Positions 27,715 through 35,610 of a stretch of 64,000 nucleotides of DNA are shown here, piece after piece. The stretch spans positions 1,984,001 through 2,048,000 of the forward strand of contig NZ_CP017696.1 in NCBI RefSeq assembly GCF_002715865.1, given 5' to 3'. The notes below the pieces were generated by a model. That model did no database searches and had not been told where the DNA came from. It saw only the letters and a list, made by a program, of their open reading frames with translations. Made by a program: the position numbers and the translations under genes. Position 1 is the stretch's first letter. Each line of letters opens with the position of its first letter. Source of the stretch: Bifidobacterium asteroides DSM 20089 (GTDB lineage Bacteria; Actinomycetota; Actinomycetes; Actinomycetales; Bifidobacteriaceae).

Positions 27715-28695
27715 GTGCAGAAAACTGAGAACAGTAAAAGCGGAAGTTCGAAGCGCAGACTGAGCATTGCAGCTTTCCTTGGTGCTGGGGGGTTGCTGCC
27801 ATCTGTGGTGGGGGCTTGTGGTGGCGTCGCAATGCTGTACAGGAGCATGATCAGGCCTTCCTCTTACAGGACAGCCGTAAAACCTACAAGGTTCAGGATA
27901 GCGAATACTGTAAATACTTGGCATCTGACGAGGTAAAGACTGTCTCAGCGATTAGGGATGATTAGGTCCAGTTACGCTAAGACCGTTCAGGCCATGCCAA
28001 GAGTGTGCAGACCGTCAAGCTGGCCTACAGTAGGTCGACAGGTGTAGAACCGGCTTGACCTCGGGGATGCGTCTACCAGTGAACCGAAACTCTAAATGCA
28101 CAGACCTCGGATTTGAAGTCCAGGCTGATGGCTCTCAAGGCTGATGCGCTTGCTGTCACCACTTACCAAGCGCATAAGTAACTCTTGGAAGCTATCGGGA
28201 ACGGGGATAAGGTATTGGCTGACTCCGACGGCAAGGTACTTGATGGAGAACAGACACGCAACGATCTGACTAAGACCTTGGATTCAGCTAAGAATGTCTT
28301 CAACGATAAGCAGTCGGTGTTTAAGATTTTCTCCGATGCCAAGGCTGAGCTGAATGCTAAGGTTAAGGCTGTGAATGATGCAGTCCCAGCCAAAGCCCAA
28401 GCGGATGCACAGGCTGCTCAGGACATTGCACTGGGCCGGGGGGCTTTCTCTAATGCTGGTGACTGGTGGCGGATATAGTGCTCCTGCGCACCAAGGCGGC
28501 AACGGTTATCGCACTTTCTTCCATAACTTCAGCAGCAACTATCGTTCACCCTTCGGCGGAGGTAATACATCAGGATCCTCGGGAGGCGGCAAGGGCGACA
28601 ACGTCGGTCATCCCACCCGGCGAGGTACTCTTGACGGTACTCCTGCTACAAATCATTGGGATGGTAATCAAAATATTACTGAAATGGAATTCTAA
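27715..28695 (+). pseudogene. Broken gene for a membrane-anchored, helix-rich surface protein
   Basis: Several frames together read as one protein. GTG at 27715 (AAAGG 5 nt upstream) begins a charged leader and a hydrophobic anchor (RRLSIAAFLGAGG). The frame then shifts near 27840 into a continuation with HDQAFLLQDSRKTYKV that stops at 27964. Further on, an AHK-stop-LLEAIGNG junction at 28177 looks like a CAA-to-TAA change. Another shift near 28440 leads from the ADSDGKVLDGEQTRNDL repeat region to a Gly/Ser/Asn-rich tail ending at 28695. The pattern resembles bifidobacterial cell-surface proteins with long helical Ala/Lys/Asp domains. At least two frameshifts and one or more stops make it non-functional. 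Confidence 0.7.
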
Positions 28696-29028
28696 TCCTT
28701 CCGAAGGGGAGCCCCAGCTCTTTCCTTGTTTATTGAAATTAGAAACTATGTATAAGCGGAAACGAGCATAGATTTTATCCTATTTGTCTGAACATCGTTA
28801 ATGGAAAGTTTTTAAGTACTTTATATAGAGTCAGTTTGGGATGCGCCAGCGGCAATAGATGAATGAGAATAAATATGTGTCCCGCTGTGTAGCATAGTGT
28901 TGTAAACACATTTAAGCAGCTATCTTACGGGCTGTATCCTAGTCGTCGCTAAATAACTGGATTCCAATTCTAGAAAGTTAAAAGAAAGGTTTTGAAGAAA
29001 ATTGATAATCTCACCCGTGGATCTATTA

Positions 29029-29052
29029 AGATTCGAACTAGTGACCCTCCCC
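29029..29052 (-). other. tRNA 3'-end-like fragment
   Basis: The plus-strand string GATTCGAAC followed by four bases and GACCCTC matches the T-arm and variable region of the tRNA-Ala gene at 30751-30823 (17 of 20-21 aligned positions). The rest of the cloverleaf is absent. It may be a tRNA remnant left by an integration event. Confidence 0.35.
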
Positions 29053-29241
29053 TTTATCCAAATGGTTTTGTCTGAGGGAGTAGCAGTTATTCATTAGCTG
29101 ATGCTCCCGGGAGCGCATATATGTGTCCATTATGCAGACTCATATGTCAAGCAGATGAGTCTTAATATCATCAGATAAATTTTTATAGGTAGCTACAGTT
29201 TTTTAGACTCTCATAATCCACGGGTACATGTTGATGCTCAT

Positions 29242-29331
29242 ATGTCTCTTAATTGGACATTCATTTGGCCGTTTGAAAAGGCGCAGGTTGCTCTGGTCGC
29301 TATCGCAATTTTTTACGCCCCAGTTGTTTGA
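29242..29331 (+). CDS. Possible 29-residue hydrophobic peptide
   Basis: ATG at 29242 opens a 29-codon frame with a hydrophobic C-terminal half (VALVAIAIFYAPVV) and an aromatic N-terminus. The stop overlaps the ATG of a second tiny frame (TGATG). No ribosome-binding site is visible, and the frame is open upstream to about 29180, so it may be the end of a decayed gene rather than a real small membrane peptide. Confidence 0.2.
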   Translation: MSLNWTFIWPFEKAQVALVAIAIFYAPVV

Positions 29332-29460
29332 TGAAAGCCACAATTGGTTGGACGAGCAATTTTGTCAGAATTGCTTTGCTTTATACGGGTATTGTGTGAA
29401 TAATAGGATTATTCGGACAAGGGAAAAGTGTCATTACGGGGGTAGGTGCGTTTATTTAAT

Positions 29461-30285
29461 ATGGTCAATTTGCTCACTGACTATTGCATTAAATGTTTCG
29501 GGGCTTTTTTCGATGCTGGTATGGGGCCCAAGCATAAAGAGTTAACTCAGTTGTTTTGCCGTTTTGGAATTGATGACAATTTTGTTTGGAATGGCGAAAA
29601 CAGCGATTCAAAACGTACTCGCATCGAACGGGCTCTTAGGAAAGTCAATTCAAATCCCAGCTGTGCGCTGAAATTCGCTAACGATTTACTCTCATTACTA
29701 AGAGCAGATCAATCCGTTGGTGATAAGCACAGCAAGCAGGAGCAAAATCTTCGGCAAGCATTAGTCGAAGCTGGTTTAAATCTGACGGATGCATACGAAA
29801 TATATGAAGAAAACCCAATTAGCAAAATCGATTTTGAAACTGGTGGACGAGCGGCGATTGATGAGCAACTCAACCGTTTACAGAAGGCACAGGATGACCC
29901 GGCATTGATGATCGGTACTGCAAAGGAGTTATTGGAGGCTATCGCTAAGTATGTCCTTAAAGAATCAGGAATGCCTGTAGATAAAAAAATAGATTTTAAT
30001 CCGTTAATTCACATTGCCGTCGAGCGCATGAATCTGGCTCCAAAAAGCATAAATGCAGACTATGAAGGAGGGAAATGTGTACGCGACATATATCAGCAAG
30101 CCCTGAACATATGTAAAGAACTTGGGCAACTCAGAAATTTGCAAGGGACGGGGCATGGTCGTACCCTTCCGACTGGCGTAGACTCTCAGACTGCCCTCTT
30201 TGTTGTAAAAATAGCTTGTTTGATTGCGCAGCTGCTGCTGCAAGAATGGGATAAGCAGAGAATGGCAGGAAGAGTATCTAATTGA
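29461..30285 (+). CDS. Abi_C-domain protein (abortive-infection-type)
   Basis: About 274 residues. The C-terminal half matches the Abi_C family: GTAKELLEAIAKYVL, then IHIAVERMNLAPKSI, and the conserved LRNLQGTGHGR block (RN-x-x-G-x-x-HG) near residue 235. Such domains occur in phage-defence proteins that stop growth of infected cells. The N-terminal ~130 residues are not recognised. The start is ATG at 29461; GTG at 29446, directly after a stop codon and behind GGGGG, is an alternative. The gene is AT-rich and lies about 2.4 kb from a type III restriction system, consistent with a defence island. The biochemical activity is unknown. Confidence 0.75.
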   Translation: MVNLLTDYCIKCFGAFFDAGMGPKHKELTQLFCRFGIDDNFVWNGENSDSKRTRIERALRKVNSNPSCALKFANDLLSLLRADQSVGDKHSKQEQNLRQALVEAGLNLTDAYEIYEENPISKIDFETGGRAAIDEQLNRLQKAQDDPALMIGTAKELLEAIAKYVLKESGMPVDKKIDFNPLIHIAVERMNLAPKSINADYEGGKCVRDIYQQALNICKELGQLRNLQGTGHGRTLPTGVDSQTALFVVKIACLIAQLLLQEWDKQRMAGRVSN

Positions 30286-30750
30286 CAAAGTTGCGTCTCA
30301 GTCTTTAAAGGTCTGCGGCTATTCCTATATTTCCTGTGTGTGACCCTTGATTAGAGTTAGCGCTCATTACATACGAATACCGAATTAGTTTTGTTTTGAT
30401 ATTTGTTAATCAGGCTCCTAAATATTTTAAGAAAGTCTCTCAAGATGAGCAAGGTAGCATTCTATCCATAGAAAAGCTGAGTGGAGCTGAGAGCGACGAA
30501 GAATGAAGCAATTGAATTAGTGCATGCATGAGGATCTGCTCAATCTCTTGGCGCGTAGATTATGCCAAGGAGCATATCTCGCTACCTTACGTAGGCAGTT
30601 ATTTAGTTGTTCCTTCATTTTGGCCGTTTTCCAGGCCTATGATTTTATCGTGAATCGAGTAGGATATGTAACTGATATACATAAATCACAGCTAAATCCA
30701 TAACACCAAAAATAAAGACTCAGGAGTCAAAAGTTTCCAAGGTTTCAAAG
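30286..30750. other. AT-rich gap before the tRNA genes
   Basis: About 465 bases. An open stretch at 30351-30506 (+) translates to a protein-like end (APKYFKKVSQDEQGSILS) with no good start; it may be a gene remnant. A short GACTCAGGAGTC palindrome at 30717-30728, followed on the minus strand by a T-rich run, could help end tRNA transcription. Confidence 0.4.
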
Positions 30751-30823
30751 TGGAGCTAGCCGGATTCGAACCGGCGACCCTCTGCTTGCAAAGCAGATGC
30801 GCTACCAGCTGCGCCATAGCCCC
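30751..30823 (-). tRNA. tRNA-Ala(TGC)
   Basis: A 73-base cloverleaf on the minus strand. The acceptor begins GGGGCTA and pairs with TAGCTCC plus discriminator A, the anticodon loop CTTTGCAAG carries TGC, and the T-arm contains GGTTCGAATCC. The CCA is not encoded. Its 3' end borders the AT-rich region to the left. Confidence 0.95.
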
Positions 30824-30860
30824 GTGAATGTGAAAAGAACTTCAACCGCGCAAGAATGCG

Positions 30861-30934
30861 TGGGCCTGGGAGGACTTGAACCTCCGACCTCATCCTTATC
30901 AGGGATGCGCTCTAACCAGCTGAGCTACAGGCCC
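30861..30934 (-). tRNA. tRNA-Ile(GAT)
   Basis: A 74-base cloverleaf on the minus strand. The acceptor begins GGGCCTG and pairs with CAGGCCC plus A, the D-arm is AGCTCAGCTGGTTAGAGCG, the anticodon loop CTGATAA carries GAT, and the T-loop is TTCAAGT. It lies 37 bases upstream of tRNA-Ala and is probably co-transcribed with it. Confidence 0.95.
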
Positions 30935-31029
30935 ATGCCGTGTGACCGAAGAATCACACAAATGGATAGCTTACCATAGTGTCCTCTCAAGTCAATCTCG
31001 GCGGCGTCGCGTCGCGTCCTGGCGGAAGA

Positions 31030-31647
31030 ATGGTGGCCATGAGGCGGAAACGGCGTGCGGAACCAGTCCGGTCGGAGCAGTTCGAGGTCGGTGGCGAGAC
31101 TGTTCTGGTCATCAGGAAGCGGATCGCCAACGTCTATCTGCGGGTCAAGCCGCCTGACGGCCATCTGGAAGTGACGGCGCCTCTGGCCCTGAGCGACGAC
31201 CGGATTCGTGCCTTTATCGACGGCAAGCGCCGCTGGATCGCAACCACTAGAGAACGTCTGGCCCGCTCGCGCGATGTCTACGCCCAGCCCGGAGCCGATG
31301 GTCAGCTGTCGCCGGACCGGTCCGAGGCCGAAGCCAAGAGGATTCTCCAAGAAAGGCTGCCGACTTTGCTAGATCGGTGGGTCCCTGTGGTGGGTCGCCG
31401 ACCCGAGCGCATCAGTCTGCGGAAGATGAAAACCCGCTGGGGCTCCTGCACCCCCGCCACTGCCAGCATCCGGCTCAACACCGACCTGGCTTGGCTGGAT
31501 CCTGACCTGCTGGAGTATGTGTTGGTTCACGAGCTGACCCACCTCTATGAGCATGGTCATGGCCCCGGCTTCCGCGCGCGGATGGATCACTATATGCCCG
31601 ACTGGGCCGAGCGCCGTCGTCGACTCAACCGCTATCTGGCTCTGTGA
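31030..31647 (+). CDS. YgjP-like zinc metallopeptidase (DUF45)
   Basis: About 205 residues. It matches the YgjP/DUF45 family of M48-like proteases: an N-terminal beta domain (LVIRKRIANVYLRVKPPDGH), the MKTRWGSC motif, and the zinc-binding HELTHLYEHGHGPGF with His167, Glu168 and His171. The function of this family is not firmly known. The start at ATG 31030 is preferred (GGCGG nearby); ATG 31039 and GTG 30979 are alternatives. It lies just beyond the tRNA pair and runs away from it. The GC content is again that of the core genome. Confidence 0.85.
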   Translation: MVAMRRKRRAEPVRSEQFEVGGETVLVIRKRIANVYLRVKPPDGHLEVTAPLALSDDRIRAFIDGKRRWIATTRERLARSRDVYAQPGADGQLSPDRSEAEAKRILQERLPTLLDRWVPVVGRRPERISLRKMKTRWGSCTPATASIRLNTDLAWLDPDLLEYVLVHELTHLYEHGHGPGFRARMDHYMPDWAERRRRLNRYLAL

Positions 31648-32124
31648 CTACAGAAGCTAGACATCTGAAGCTATGACTTCGAGAGCCATGAATTCCGGAG
31701 CAATCAACTCCAAGTGATTTCTGAATTTGTGCAATGCGAGCTTGTAAATTACGATCCTGTGGCATCATATGTGCTGATGATTTCGCGTCCGAACCTCTGC
31801 TGTGTCTTTTGGAGCGAAGTCGGATTGGTTTTGATGCGTTCTGTCTGTGCAGATCTAACCTGCCTATGCGGTCTGATTCAGACCGAACTGACTGTGAGCT
31901 GTTCTGACTCAGCTGATCTGCATTTGATTCGTGCTGACTCTACCCGAGGCTGGTTTAATGCGCCACATTTGTCCTCCAAAGCCGACAGGAGACTGCCGCA
32001 GCCCATGTTGGTGCGCTAGCGTTGAGGAAGAGGGATGGCACTGCAGCAGTTAGGCAGGCTCTCTGTAGCCCGGAGGCGCGTGTGGAGCCGATCCGGGGCA
32101 ATAGATCATGAAGGAGCAGTTGAA
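31648..32124. other. Intergenic region with degenerate short repeats
   Basis: About 477 bases between the metallopeptidase and the SDR gene. From 31850 to 31950 there are several imperfect copies of a TCTGATTCAGAC/GCTGACTC-like unit. An open frame at 31714-32019 has no supporting features. The gene downstream has its own AAGGAG site. Confidence 0.45.
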
Positions 32125-32892
32125 ATGACGGAATCCAAGAAGACAATCAAGCGCGCCGTGGTGACCGGCGCCTCCAGTGGCATCGGCCAGGCTAGTGTGC
32201 GGGCCTTGGTGGACAAGGGCTGGAAGGTGGTTGGCCTGGCCCGGCGCGAGGACAATCTCAAGGCTTTGGCTGACCAGCTGGGTCAGAACTTCACCTATGA
32301 GGTCTGCGATGTGACCGACGAGGACTCCACTCAGGCGGCCGTTGATGCTGTACTCAAGGACGGGCCGGTCAAGGCTCTGGTCAATTGCGCCGGTGCGGCC
32401 TTCGGCAAGGACCCGGTGGCTACCTCCAGCCTGGACGACTGGCGCGGCATGTACGAGCTGAACGTCATAGGCACCCTGCGGGTCATCCAGAAGCTGCTCC
32501 CGGCCCTGAAAGAGACGGAGGGCACGGTCCTGGTCATCTCCTCGACGGCAGGCATTGAGCCCTACGAGGGCGGCGGCGGATACTGCGCCTCCAAGGCGGC
32601 AGAACGGGTCATGGCCCGCATTCTGCGGCTGGAACTGATTGGCGAGCCAGTGCGCGTGGTCGACATTGCCCCGGGCCTGGTCCACACCGACGAATTCTCC
32701 CTGAAGCGGTTTGGCGGCGATAGTGACCGGGCTGATGCGGTCTATGCCGGAGTGCCTGATCCGCTGACCGCCGACGACATCGCCGGATGTGTCACCTGGG
32801 CCCTGGAGCAGCCAGACACTGTGGACATTGACCAGATTGTGGTCCGTCCTCGTGCCGAGGGCTCATACACCAAGCTCTACCGCCGCAGCTAA
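32125..32892 (+). CDS. Short-chain dehydrogenase/reductase (NADP-dependent oxidoreductase)
   Basis: A 255-residue classical SDR. The nucleotide-binding motif TGASSGIG is at 14-21, NCAG near 92, and the catalytic Ser lies in VLVISS with Tyr153 and Lys157 in YCASK. The ALVVTGASSGIG-type opening and the ARRE motif after the second strand suggest NADP(H) preference. The closest general type is the serine 3-dehydrogenase/YdfG-like group, but the substrate is not determinable. AAGGAG stands 8 nt before the ATG. Upstream in-frame codons to 32035 do not look like part of the protein. Confidence 0.88.
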   Translation: MTESKKTIKRAVVTGASSGIGQASVRALVDKGWKVVGLARREDNLKALADQLGQNFTYEVCDVTDEDSTQAAVDAVLKDGPVKALVNCAGAAFGKDPVATSSLDDWRGMYELNVIGTLRVIQKLLPALKETEGTVLVISSTAGIEPYEGGGGYCASKAAERVMARILRLELIGEPVRVVDIAPGLVHTDEFSLKRFGGDSDRADAVYAGVPDPLTADDIAGCVTWALEQPDTVDIDQIVVRPRAEGSYTKLYRRS

Positions 32893-33003
32893 GTCTGGTA
32901 AGGGACCGATCCTGGCAAAAACTGATTCCGCCAAAAACCGAGTTTGGCAGGTTGCTTCTGGCAGGAACCGGGTCTGGCGGAGGTTGAGTCTTGGCAGCTA
33001 AGC
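32893..33003. repeat. Degenerate ~20-bp repeats between SDR and nhaA
   Basis: Imperfect copies of a unit like CTGGCAAAAACTGA / CGCCAAAAACCGAG / CTGGCAGGAACCGG recur about every 20 bases across this short convergent gap. No clear hairpin terminator is visible; the repeats can pair with one another because both GGCAGG and CCGCC forms occur. Confidence 0.4.
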
Positions 33004-34644
33004 CTATGTGTGCCCGGCGGAACCCAGCCGACCGGGGATAGTGCCCACGGCCACGATGAGCACGGACAGGACCGACCCTGCCAGCACGCCCAGCAGAGCT
33101 GACTCCAGGTGCGGGGATCCGGCGAAGGCCAGGTTGGCGATCAGGAAGGACATGGTGAAGCCGATTCCGCAGAGCTGGCAGAGGCCGATCATGTTTCCGG
33201 TCGTGGAGCCGGCAGGTCGTCGTAGCCCCAGATGACCTGCCAGGACCAGCATGGTCATGATTCCCAGGGGTTTGCCCAAGGCCAGTCCCAGCGTGGCGCC
33301 CCAAAAGACCTGGTCCGTCAGCAGTCCGGGTCCCAGCTGATCCAGGGAGATGGACAGTGAGAAGAAGGCAAACACGGGCAGGACCACCAGGGCGCTCAAA
33401 GGGGTCAGGAAGTGGTCCAGCCGTTCAGCCGGTGATAGCGTCGGGTTGCGGTTTGGCTCAATCTCAGTTGGTTCAAACCCAGCTGGTTTGGTATTGGCTT
33501 GACTGGTCACTGGTGGATGGGTCTCGGTCAGCTCGGTACCGGATGGTTTTGTATCGGTTGGCCTATGCTCGGTTGGCTCAGTTAAATTCGGCGCGGTACT
33601 GGCCGAAGGCTCTTCCGCTTCTGTTGCTTCCGCTTCGGCCGCATTCGGCCTGGCAACAGGGGTCAATAGGCCCATCGCCACTCCCGCCAACACCGGGTGG
33701 ATCCCAGCCTTGAAGAGGCTGTACCAGGCCAGCAGACCGCCTGCGAGAGCGCCCAACAAGCAGAGAAATACCAAGGGTCGCCAGAGCCGGGCGGAACGGC
33801 TCGCAGCTCGGACCAGCAAGGCCCAGACTATAAGGCCGACCAGGCAGACAAGCAGCCAGCTCGGTTGTCCCAAGCTGGAGTAGCCCAGGGCGATCAGCAG
33901 GACGCCGATCAGGTCGTCGAAGATGGCCAGAGTCATCAAAAAGGCCTGCAGGGCGGGCCCGGCCTTGGGCAGGAGCAGTTGCAGAGCCGCCAGGGAGAAG
34001 GCTACATCGGTGGCCGTTGGGACAGCCCAGCCGCGCAACCCGGCAGGGGAGCCCAGGTTGAACAGGCAGTAGATCAGGATCGGAACGGCCACACCGCCCA
34101 GGGCGGCCAGCATGGGCAGCAGGACCTGCCTGTGGTCGCGCAGAGTGCCCGTGGCAGCCTCCTGGCGCAGGTCAAGGCCCATGGTCAGGAAGAATATGGT
34201 CAACAGCCCGTCCTGTATCCAATCCTTCAGGGACAGGCTCAGTCCACCGGGCAGGTCCAGAGGAATCCAAGCGGCAAGAGCGTTCAGCCCCGGCCCGATC
34301 TCTGGCAGATTGGCCAGGATCAGCCCGGCCAGGGCGCAGGCCATCATGAATAGCCCGGTGATCCGATCATTTTCAGCCAAGGATGACAGAGCGGCGAAGA
34401 AGTTTGAAGGGTGGAGTCGGTTGTGCCGGTCCCTGTCAGATCCGCCCCGCCCACGCTGCGGATTTGATGGCTGGGCATTCGATGGCTTGGAATCCGACGG
34501 TCCGGAATTCGGTTGGGGGCCTGATGACCGGGAATCCGACTGCCTGGGATTGAAAGGTTTGAGATTCTGTTGCGAATTCGAATCGTCGCAATCCTGACGA
34601 CGTGGATTGACAGAGAATGCTGGGAATGTAGGCGTGGGCGGCAT
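33004..34644 (-). CDS. nhaA: NhaA-type Na+/H+ antiporter with low-complexity insertions
   Basis: A 546-residue protein, longer than the usual ~390-430. The core matches NhaA: the LPGGLSLSLKDWIQDGLLTIFFLTMGLDLR stretch before the antiporter core, AVPTATDVAFSLAAL with the paired functional-site acids region, FDDLIGVLLIAL, and late helices ending GIGFTMSFLIANLAF. Two additions are unusual: an ~85-residue Ser/Pro/Asn/Gln-rich N-terminus and a ~60-residue Thr/Glu/Pro-rich loop near 355-410. Both come from degenerate short DNA repeats. The start ATG 34644 has AGGAG 4 nt upstream; a longer frame to 34800 is less likely. NhaA expels Na+ in exchange for H+ at alkaline pH. Confidence 0.88.
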   Translation of the reverse strand: MPPTPTFPAFSVNPRRQDCDDSNSQQNLKPFNPRQSDSRSSGPQPNSGPSDSKPSNAQPSNPQRGRGGSDRDRHNRLHPSNFFAALSSLAENDRITGLFMMACALAGLILANLPEIGPGLNALAAWIPLDLPGGLSLSLKDWIQDGLLTIFFLTMGLDLRQEAATGTLRDHRQVLLPMLAALGGVAVPILIYCLFNLGSPAGLRGWAVPTATDVAFSLAALQLLLPKAGPALQAFLMTLAIFDDLIGVLLIALGYSSLGQPSWLLVCLVGLIVWALLVRAASRSARLWRPLVFLCLLGALAGGLLAWYSLFKAGIHPVLAGVAMGLLTPVARPNAAEAEATEAEEPSASTAPNLTEPTEHRPTDTKPSGTELTETHPPVTSQANTKPAGFEPTEIEPNRNPTLSPAERLDHFLTPLSALVVLPVFAFFSLSISLDQLGPGLLTDQVFWGATLGLALGKPLGIMTMLVLAGHLGLRRPAGSTTGNMIGLCQLCGIGFTMSFLIANLAFAGSPHLESALLGVLAGSVLSVLIVAVGTIPGRLGSAGHT

Positions 34645-34778
34645 GATGCTCCTGGTCGGGCGGATAGGGTTCGGTCTTCCTTGGCCGACCAGTCTTCCCG
34701 GCGTGAGGCGGCGCCCGGCCGTCTCCCAAGCGTCAATTCTATCCTGAAGCCCAGAGTCTATCTCGGTCAGAGAAAATG

Positions 34779-34816
34779 CCAGCGGCCCCGCACCTTTCAC
34801 GATGCAGGGCCGCTGG
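34779..34816 (-). terminator. Terminator of dps
   Basis: Perfect 10-bp arms CCAGCGGCCC (34779-34788) and GGGCCGCTGG (34807-34816), with an 18-base loop. On the minus strand the hairpin is followed by CATTTTCTCT. It lies about 50 bases beyond the dps stop. Confidence 0.7.
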
Positions 34817-34869
34817 CTTACCGCTTATTGGAGCTGTGACGAGCTCTCAGAACTCAGCAACTCAGCAAC

Positions 34870-35349
34870 TCAGAACAGGTGGCTGCGCATGAACCACTGG
34901 AAGTGCTCGAGCTCCTGCACGTGGTCCTGCAGAATGTTGGAGCTGACGATGTCCAGGTCGTCCAGCTCCTTGATGGCCTCGCGGTCGCGCTTGATGAAGG
35001 TGGTGTAGTAGGTGTCCAGGGCCTTCAGGTAGTCCAGGGCATCCTGGCGGCCGGTCATGGTGATGCCATCCCAGTCGCGGTTCTTCATGATGTCGTCAGG
35101 GCGCCCGGCGGGGGAGCCGCCCAGGGTGGCGATGCGCTCAGCGGTCTCGTCGGCCATGTTCAGCACCGAATCAACCTCGGGGTCCATCATCTCATGAATG
35201 CCGATGAATTCCTTGCCCTTCATGTTCCAATGGGCGTGCTTGAGGATCAGGGCAGTCTCCTGTTCCTGGCTCAGACGGCTCTGCAGGATGGCGATGACCT
35301 TCTCGCTGGTCGCTTCGTCGAGTCCCGGTACGGTAAAGTTCAATGCCAT
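34870..35349 (-). CDS. dps: Dps-family DNA-protecting ferritin
   Basis: A 159-residue ferritin-like protein of the Dps family. The ferroxidase-site motif KHAHWNMKGKEFIGIHEMMD carries His and Asp/Glu ligands, and the segment MADETAERIATLGGSP follows. It forms 12-mers that oxidise and store Fe(II) and shield DNA from hydrogen peroxide. AAGGAG stands 5 nt upstream of the ATG. Upstream there is a CATAAT -10 element and an inverted repeat in the -35 position, and downstream a strong terminator, so it is monocistronic. Its neighbourhood with ahpC suggests a peroxide-defence role. Confidence 0.93.
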   Translation of the reverse strand: MALNFTVPGLDEATSEKVIAILQSRLSQEQETALILKHAHWNMKGKEFIGIHEMMDPEVDSVLNMADETAERIATLGGSPAGRPDDIMKNRDWDGITMTGRQDALDYLKALDTYYTTFIKRDREAIKELDDLDIVSSNILQDHVQELEHFQWFMRSHLF

Positions 35350-35369
35350 AATCGCTCCTTAAATATGAA

Positions 35370-35398
35370 ATTATGCCTGCGGTCGGGTCAGCCCGACC
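35370..35398 (-). promoter_or_regulatory. dps promoter with operator-like inverted repeat
   Basis: On the minus strand a CATAAT -10 hexamer lies at 35370-35375. Immediately upstream, where the -35 would be, is a perfect 7-bp inverted repeat GGTCGGG-TCAG-CCCGACC (35381-35398). This is a likely repressor-binding site or leader hairpin. Confidence 0.45.
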
Positions 35399-35610
35399 TT
35401 GTATCTCCAGACTAGAGGAAAAAGCAAGGAAACGCTTGGATTTTGCGGGAATCAACCAGTGAAATCATTCACGGACCATCGGCTACGCTGATAGTCATTT
35501 TTTCTTGACTGGCGTGGGACGGTCCCCGGCTGACTGCCAGCTGGGATTCAGCTAGACGACAGCTGGGCTCTGGTCGTAGCGTCGTCTCGGTCAGATTAGA
35601 CCCGGTCGGG

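Larger units (their letters stand above)
28696..29460. other. AT-rich gap with a tRNA-like fragment and very short ORFs
   Basis: About 765 bases with no solid gene. It contains a fragment resembling the 3' half of a tRNA (29029-29052), a 29-codon hydrophobic ORF at 29242-29331, and an overlapping 22-codon ORF from 29330. No promoters or terminators were recognised. Confidence 0.5.

Noticed and set aside
30797-30979. 60-codon ORF containing GLEPPTSSLSGMRSNQLSY
   Set aside because: It is a translation of the antisense strand of tRNA-Ile and flanks; this string is a known false ORF over tRNA genes.
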